DNA of 44,084 nucleotides from Desulfuromusa sp. (GTDB taxonomy: Bacteria; Desulfobacterota; Desulfuromonadia; Desulfuromonadales; Geopsychrobacteraceae). Position 1 is the stretch's first letter. Each line of letters begins with the position of its first letter. Below are positions 40,637 through 44,084 of this stretch, one piece after another. A program made the position numbers and the translations under genes. Under the pieces are notes generated by a model. The model had not been told where the DNA came from, did not search any database, and saw only the letters and a program-made list of their open reading frames with translations. The stretch is from contig JAKIUD010000024.1 of assembly GCA_021647765.1 (NCBI GenBank), positions 1 through 44,084 of the forward strand. The letters are read 5' to 3'.

Positions 40637-40652
40637 TTGGCACAGTGATTGA
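40637..40652 (+). promoter_or_regulatory. Sigma-54-like promoter of the repeat-peptide gene
   Basis: TTGGCACAGTGATTGA has the -24 GG at 40639-40640 and GA at 40651-40652, ten bases on. TTGGCAC-N4-ATTGA differs from the sigma-54 consensus mainly at the last base. It shares TTGGCAYAG and the GA variant with the promoter at 25390. A leader of about 60 bases with AGGAG leads to the ATG at 40725. Confidence 0.65.
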
Positions 40653-40724
40653 AGTATAGATTGTCAAGAGTAACGAATAAACAAACAAAACTAAAACAAA
40701 CTTCATTGAAACTAGGAGAATCTC

Positions 40725-40973
40725 ATGAAAAAGCAAACGACAACAATCGCAATCGCCAGCATCTTCGCAGTCACCTCAATCTTTGCAGCAGCAGCAGTCG
40801 TTCAAATCAGCGACCAGGAACTAGGGATCGGCGAGTACGGTGACCGCGCTTCCTACACTCCGGAAATAAGTGATAAAGAACTGGGTATCGGTGAATACAG
40901 TGAACAAGCCTCCTACACTCCGGCAATAAGTGATAAAGAACTAGGGATCGGCAAGTACAGTGACCGCGCATAA
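40725..40973 (+). CDS. Secreted three-repeat peptide of unknown function
   Basis: An 82-residue precursor with a signal peptide (about 1-24, MKKQTTTIAIASIF then AAAA). The rest is three tandem copies of a 20-residue unit: ISDQELGIGEYGDRASYTPE (28-47), ISDKELGIGEYSEQASYTPA (48-67) and ISDKELGIGKYSDRA (68-82, short). There is no Cys, His or Met in the repeats, so soft-metal binding is unlikely, but each unit is acidic. I know no family like it. GGAG precedes the ATG, a sigma-54-like promoter lies upstream, and a strong terminator follows, so it is a single-gene unit. It is divergent from the kinase-regulator pair and shares promoter design with the efflux operon. Confidence 0.8.
   Translation: MKKQTTTIAIASIFAVTSIFAAAAVVQISDQELGIGEYGDRASYTPEISDKELGIGEYSEQASYTPAISDKELGIGKYSDRA
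40806..40970 (+). repeat. 60-base tandem repeat coding for the peptide units
   Basis: Units span 40806-40865, 40866-40925 and 40926-40970 (partial). The third unit resembles the first in its GAACTAGGGATCGGC core and the second in AATAAGTGATAAAG, so the copies have probably been exchanging sequence. Confidence 0.85.
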
Positions 40974-41004
40974 CTGACTCGACAAAGCTTCACTTAGACA
41001 GGAG

Positions 41005-41034
41005 AAAAAGGGGTCTCAGACGAGACCCCTTTTT
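41005..41034. terminator. Bidirectional rho-independent terminator
   Basis: AAAAAGGGGTCTC (41005-41017) and GAGACCCCTTTTT (41022-41034) form a perfect 13-base stem with a 4-base loop, with T-runs on both strands. It ends the repeat-peptide transcript and the convergent NADH dehydrogenase transcript. Confidence 0.92.
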
Positions 41035-41101
41035 CTATTAATGGAAAGGTTATTAGCTTGGCCTCTTGCAAAAGTTGTCATCCTCGTGAAAATGGGAAAT
41101 T

Positions 41102-42430
41102 TCAAGGTGAGTTATCGTCTTCTTGACTCACGATACCAAAGGGCTTTTTAACCTTTATTTTCGATTCTCCAGTAATCAGTCGAACATTTTTACTTCGGGA
41201 GAAATAGCTCCAAACCCAAGCAAATAAAACAGTTAATTTCCTGCGGAAATTGACCAGCGGAAAGATGTGAACCACGCCCCAGATCAACCAGGCAAAGAAA
41301 CCGGTAAATTGGTGACCAGCAATCGTTGCGACAGCGCGATTGCGGCCAATGGTCGCCATTGAACCTCTATCGGTATAAATAAACGGTTTATTTTTTGTCT
41401 CTTCCCGCAGTTTTCGGCAGATCTCTTTAGCAACATACTCCCCCATCTGGATTGCTGCCTGAGCCACCCCGGGGATTTGTTGACCGCTATCTTTGCCAGT
41501 GACATGTGCCAGGTCACCAATAACATAGGTATCTGGAAAGCCGGCAATTGACAGATCAGCAGCAACAACTACCCGCCCCTGTTGATCCAGTTCAACACCA
41601 AGATTTTCTGCAATATCAGAACCACGCACTCCGGCAGCCCAGATGATATTCTCTGCTGTAAGAAATTCTGTTCCAATAGTGAGACCACCGGACTGGATAT
41701 CGGTCACCAGTGAATTCAACCGAACCTCTACCCCCATCTGTTGCAGATCCTGCAAGGCTCGCATTCCCAACTTTTCCGGAAGTGCCCCCAACAGACGGTC
41801 AGCCGCTTCAACCAGAACAACCTTGGCTGTTGTCGTATTGATATTACGGAAATCTTTCGGCACCGTCTGTGCTGCAATCTCCTTCAGTGCTCCAGCCAGC
41901 TCAACTCCAGTTGGACCACCGCCAACAACAATAAATGTCAAGTCAGCCTGACGAGCAGCAGTATCGGCTTCCCATTCGGCGGCTTCATAGGCCAGCAGTA
42001 TCCGCCTCCGAATCTCCAAGGCATCATCGACAGTCTTCAGCCCCGGAGCCAGAGGTGCCCAGTCATCCCGACCGAAGTATGAGTGGGTGACACCAGTGGC
42101 GAGAATCAGGTAATCATAGGAGACATCACCACTTGAAAAATTGGCAACTCTAGCCTCCAGGTCGGCTCCCAACAGAGTTTCCATCACAACCCGGACATTC
42201 TGTTGCTTTCGGAGAATTCTACGGATGGGGGCAGCAATATCAGCGGGCGACAGAGCCGCCGTTGCCACCTGATAAAGTAATGGCTGAAAGAGGTGATAAT
42301 TGTGCCGATCCATGAGGGTAATATTAACTTCCGCCTCAGCCAATTGTTTAGCACACTGGAGCCCGGCAAAACCACCACCGACAATCAGAACGTGTGGTTT
42401 TTTAGACAAAGTTACAGAATCAACAGGCAT
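41102..42430 (-). CDS. ndh: Type II NADH dehydrogenase (NDH-2)
   Basis: A 442-residue FAD-dependent pyridine nucleotide-disulfide oxidoreductase. The FAD Rossmann motif is VLIVGGGFAGLQCAKQL (about 14-30), then HNYHLFQPLLYQVATAALSP, typical of NDH-2. The NADH-binding motif is FIVVGGGPTGVELAGAL, and the second FAD motif includes TYVIGDLAHV. The C-terminus (WLIWGVVHIFPLVNFRRKLT) is the amphipathic membrane anchor. It oxidises NADH and reduces quinone without pumping protons, at the inner face of the membrane. It is transcribed alone between two terminators. Confidence 0.93.
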   Translation of the reverse strand: MPVDSVTLSKKPHVLIVGGGFAGLQCAKQLAEAEVNITLMDRHNYHLFQPLLYQVATAALSPADIAAPIRRILRKQQNVRVVMETLLGADLEARVANFSSGDVSYDYLILATGVTHSYFGRDDWAPLAPGLKTVDDALEIRRRILLAYEAAEWEADTAARQADLTFIVVGGGPTGVELAGALKEIAAQTVPKDFRNINTTTAKVVLVEAADRLLGALPEKLGMRALQDLQQMGVEVRLNSLVTDIQSGGLTIGTEFLTAENIIWAAGVRGSDIAENLGVELDQQGRVVVAADLSIAGFPDTYVIGDLAHVTGKDSGQQIPGVAQAAIQMGEYVAKEICRKLREETKNKPFIYTDRGSMATIGRNRAVATIAGHQFTGFFAWLIWGVVHIFPLVNFRRKLTVLFAWVWSYFSRSKNVRLITGESKIKVKKPFGIVSQEDDNSP

Positions 42431-42546
42431 GTCAGAGGACCTTTCACAATGGATTTTATCACCAAAAAATATCGTTGCCAGTTCATCTTATAATTCTGAG
42501 AAACACAGTGGGAAGGAATCCACCTTTCGCTGAAAATATAGGGAAT

Positions 42547-43434
42547 TTATGTTTTTTCCGTTTTGAAATATTTTAACTCCTGGCAGAAAATTCCGATAAG
42601 AATCAGCATCCCCCCCATAATAGAGCTAAGCTCTGGCTGTTCTCCACGAAAAAGATACGCCCACAAAACCCCAAGAACCGGAACCAGAAACAGGTAAATA
42701 GCAAGCTCTCCAGCTTTTACCTGTTGTAACAACCAGAACCAGCCACAACTGATTACCGCTGAGTTAAAGATTGCAAGGATAATCAAAATACCGAAAAACT
42801 CAAGGTTCCATTGGATAACAGGCTCTTTCATCAGAAGCGAAAGGACGATAAGAACCGCTCCGCCAAGGATCAGTTGCCATGCTGAAAAAGCCAGTAGAGA
42901 CTCGGATAATTTTAAATGGCGACCAATAACAGTACCAATAGCAGCAGCAAGAGAGGTGGTTAATGCAAGAGCAGCCCCCGTCAGCAAGGATCCTTCGGAC
43001 TGAGTGAAAGATGGCAGAATGATGATAAGGACGCCGGCAACCACCAGGAAAAAGGCAATAACTTGCTGAAACGAAAGACGTTCACCGAGAAAAATAAAAG
43101 CAATCAAAACAATAAAAAGGGGTTGTGCATTGCCGAGAATCGACGCCAACCCCGCCCCGGTAAAGCTGGGGCTCACAAACATTGAGCCAAAAGTTAAGGT
43201 TGTTGCTGTCAGGGCGACTCCCGGAAGCCATTTCCAAAGTCTCCTTTCCGGAAAGATCCCTTGTCCAGAAAGTCGAGAAAAAACCAGGAGAGTTCCCCCG
43301 CCTAGAATTGTTCTAAAACCAGCAAAAACAAATGGAGGTGCGGACTGTAGCCCCCTGAGAATCAAGACATAGCAGGCCGATGAAACAATGATGATATAGG
43401 CTAAAACGACAATTTTTTTTATATGGTTTGTCAC
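42547..43434 (-). CDS. EamA/DMT-family membrane transporter
   Basis: About 295 residues with ten predicted membrane helices in two EamA repeats (GLQSAPPFVFAGFRTILGGG; SESLLAFSAWQLILGGAVLI). The start at GTG 43434 (MTNHIKKIV) is preferred over TTG 43524, since that TTG lies in a terminator-like hairpin (43489-43525) and adds 30 residues that do not fit the first helix. Such transporters export amino acids or other metabolites; the substrate is unknown. A short hydrophilic tail (CQELKYFKTEKT) ends it. Confidence 0.88.
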   Translation of the reverse strand: MTNHIKKIVVLAYIIIVSSACYVLILRGLQSAPPFVFAGFRTILGGGTLLVFSRLSGQGIFPERRLWKWLPGVALTATTLTFGSMFVSPSFTGAGLASILGNAQPLFIVLIAFIFLGERLSFQQVIAFFLVVAGVLIIILPSFTQSEGSLLTGAALALTTSLAAAIGTVIGRHLKLSESLLAFSAWQLILGGAVLIVLSLLMKEPVIQWNLEFFGILIILAIFNSAVISCGWFWLLQQVKAGELAIYLFLVPVLGVLWAYLFRGEQPELSSIMGGMLILIGIFCQELKYFKTEKT

Positions 43435-43488
43435 TGTTTTCTCGTTATGGCTGAGAATATTTCTATTTTTCAGTCTTGAGAGAATCCG

Positions 43489-43525
43489 CTGCCCATCTAC
43501 AGCAAGAAGCTGACAGATGGGCAAT
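43489..43525 (-). terminator. Terminator-like hairpin
   Basis: TGCCCATCT and AGATGGGCA form a perfect 9-base stem in the gap between the truncated Gly/Asn-rich gene and the EamA gene on the minus strand. The poly-T part is weak. Confidence 0.4.
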
Positions 43526-43541
43526 TGGTTTTAATATTGAA

Positions 43542-43716
43542 TTAGTTGGCGCCAGTGTCCGATTGAGATGCCGGATCCATATTCTGATCCATATTCTGAT
43601 TCATCCCTTGATTCATCCCCTCCTGGTTCGTGCCACTGTTCATGCCGTTGTTCATGCCGCTCCCTTGAGAGGAGTTACCGTTGTGCCCACCGCCATTGTT
43701 TCCACCGCCGCCATTG
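43542..43716 (-). CDS. Gly/Asn/Met-rich C-terminal gene fragment
   Basis: The minus strand ends a protein with NGGGGNNGGGHNGNSS, then QGSGMNNGMNSGTNQEG, then MNQGMNQNMDQNMDPASQSD. This is a low-complexity tail of short MNQ/MDQ repeats. The frame upstream of about 43716 is dominated by His/Leu-rich sequence that is only the shadow of a + strand gene. The true N-terminus is therefore missing, and the gene appears cut at 43716-43734. Function unknown. Confidence 0.45.
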
Positions 43717-43735
43717 CTGGCAGCCACGGCGGCGG
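43705..43735. repeat. GC-rich inverted repeat at a probable junction
   Basis: CCGCCGCC (43705-43712) and GGCGGCGG (43728-43735) face each other across 15 bases, exactly where a minus-strand gene fragment on the left meets a plus-strand fragment on the right. Confidence 0.65.
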
Positions 43736-43949
43736 CATGAACAAGGGCATGAAGGACAAGGGCATGATGCAGCATGACTGCGCCGCCATGCTGAAAAAGA
43801 TGGAAGGCATGAAAGGCGAGAAATACGCCATGATGCGCAAGGAAGCCATGATGAAGCTGAAAGAGGGCGACGAGAAGGGCTGCATGGAAGCCCTGAAAGA
43901 CGGCATGATGCAGGAGAAGATGAACGACGGCATGAAAAAGAAGATGTAA
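43731..43949 (+). CDS. Met/Lys-rich gene fragment with foreign composition
   Basis: The + strand reads GGGMNKGMKDKGMMQHDCAA, then MLKKMEGMKGEKYAMMRKEA, then CMEALKDGMMQEKMNDGMKK before TAA. Almost every codon ends in G or C, unlike the rest of the window. The start is lost: sequence to the left reads as spurious codons belonging to the opposite-strand fragment. It looks like the C-terminal part of a small Met-rich periplasmic protein. The 43950-44084 remainder is also GC-rich and has no gene I can support. Confidence 0.55.
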   Translation, partial: GGMNKGMKDKGMMQHDCAAMLKKMEGMKGEKYAMMRKEAMMKLKEGDEKGCMEALKDGMMQEKMNDGMKKKM

Positions 43950-44084
43950 GCTTCGGCCAGACCGTCGGAAATCACCGGGAAGGCGTGTCCTGCCGGGCGC
44001 GTCTTCCTGTTGCTTTTCACAACGGGTGCGCCACACGCAGAACACAATTGTCGTGTCCATGCTTTTGCGGCCCGTTCCGCTTGC

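Noticed and set aside
40806..40970. A CRISPR array suggested by the tandem repeats
   Set aside because: The 60-base units are directly adjacent with no spacers and keep one reading frame, so this is a coding tandem repeat.
43476..43949. A single 157-residue + strand gene
   Set aside because: The first ~85 residues (HILIHILIHPLIHPL) are the shadow of the minus-strand MNQ/MDQ repeats. Only the part after about 43731 looks real.
43542..44060. A single 172-residue minus-strand gene across the window end
   Set aside because: Its His/Leu/Phe-rich middle is the mirror of a Met/Lys-rich + strand gene, as expected for a shadow. Only the Gly/Asn-rich tail looks real.

Overview
The window looks like chromosomal DNA of an anaerobic, respiring deltaproteobacterium of the Desulfuromonadia (Desulfuromonas/Pelobacter/Geopsychrobacter-like). 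The pointers are a split-Soret-type cytochrome c with an in-frame TGA, sigma-54-style regulation, a type II NADH dehydrogenase, Cus-type metal efflux, and intergenic palindromes of the kind common in these genomes. This assignment is inference; no rRNA or tRNA gene was found. Base composition is moderate over most of the window but jumps to GC-rich in the last ~350 bases.

Layout. (1) 1-3190 is a graveyard of accessory pieces: ~600 bases of unexplained sequence, a probable selenocysteine-containing diheme cytochrome (697-1479), an intact ParD antitoxin beside a ParE toxin killed by a stop codon, a decayed serine recombinase, and an AbrB-type antitoxin followed by a 16-codon stub of a PIN toxin. 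(2) 3205-9189 is a glycerol-phosphate locus: binding protein, two permeases and a glycerol-1-phosphate dehydrogenase on the minus strand, with the ATPase divergent. (3) 9205-16843 is a peptide uptake and degradation locus on the minus strand: Xaa-Pro aminopeptidase, then dppABCDF, with a truncated LuxR-type HTH at the end. (4) 16984-25149 holds envelope genes (DUF748/AsmA-like protein, M23 peptidase), a lipoprotein remnant, a two-gene PLP enzyme/ATP-grasp operon, and an orphan histidine kinase. (5) 25471-32110 is a CusCBA-like copper/silver efflux operon ending in a Met-rich periplasmic protein. (6) 32545-38037 holds ssb followed by a defence-island-like accessory block: a UvrD-type helicase fragment, a compact three-gene module (TIGR04255 protein, XRE-type HTH protein, unknown protein) with an operator-like repeat array, an internally deleted DNA methyltransferase, and an IS110-family element. 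(7) 38038-40973 encodes an NtrC-type response regulator, a second histidine kinase paralogous to the first, and a divergent secreted peptide made of 20-residue repeats. (8) 41102-43434 holds a type II NADH dehydrogenase and an EamA transporter. (9) The last ~540 bases look like two unrelated gene ends joined at a GC-rich inverted repeat, possibly an assembly chimera.

How the parts may work together. The efflux operon and the repeat-peptide gene share one promoter architecture: two copies of a 16-base palindrome (consensus TGTAGAATATTCTACA) 22 bases apart, then ~64 bases to a sigma-54-like element TTGGCAYAG-N5-TGA. Each promoter lies divergent from one of the two paralogous histidine kinases, and the only sigma-54 activator in the window is the regulator at 38038-39384. 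The simplest reading is one envelope- or metal-stress regulon in which two kinases feed one regulator that drives CusCBA-type efflux and an undescribed repeat peptide. This reading is inferred from sequence alone.
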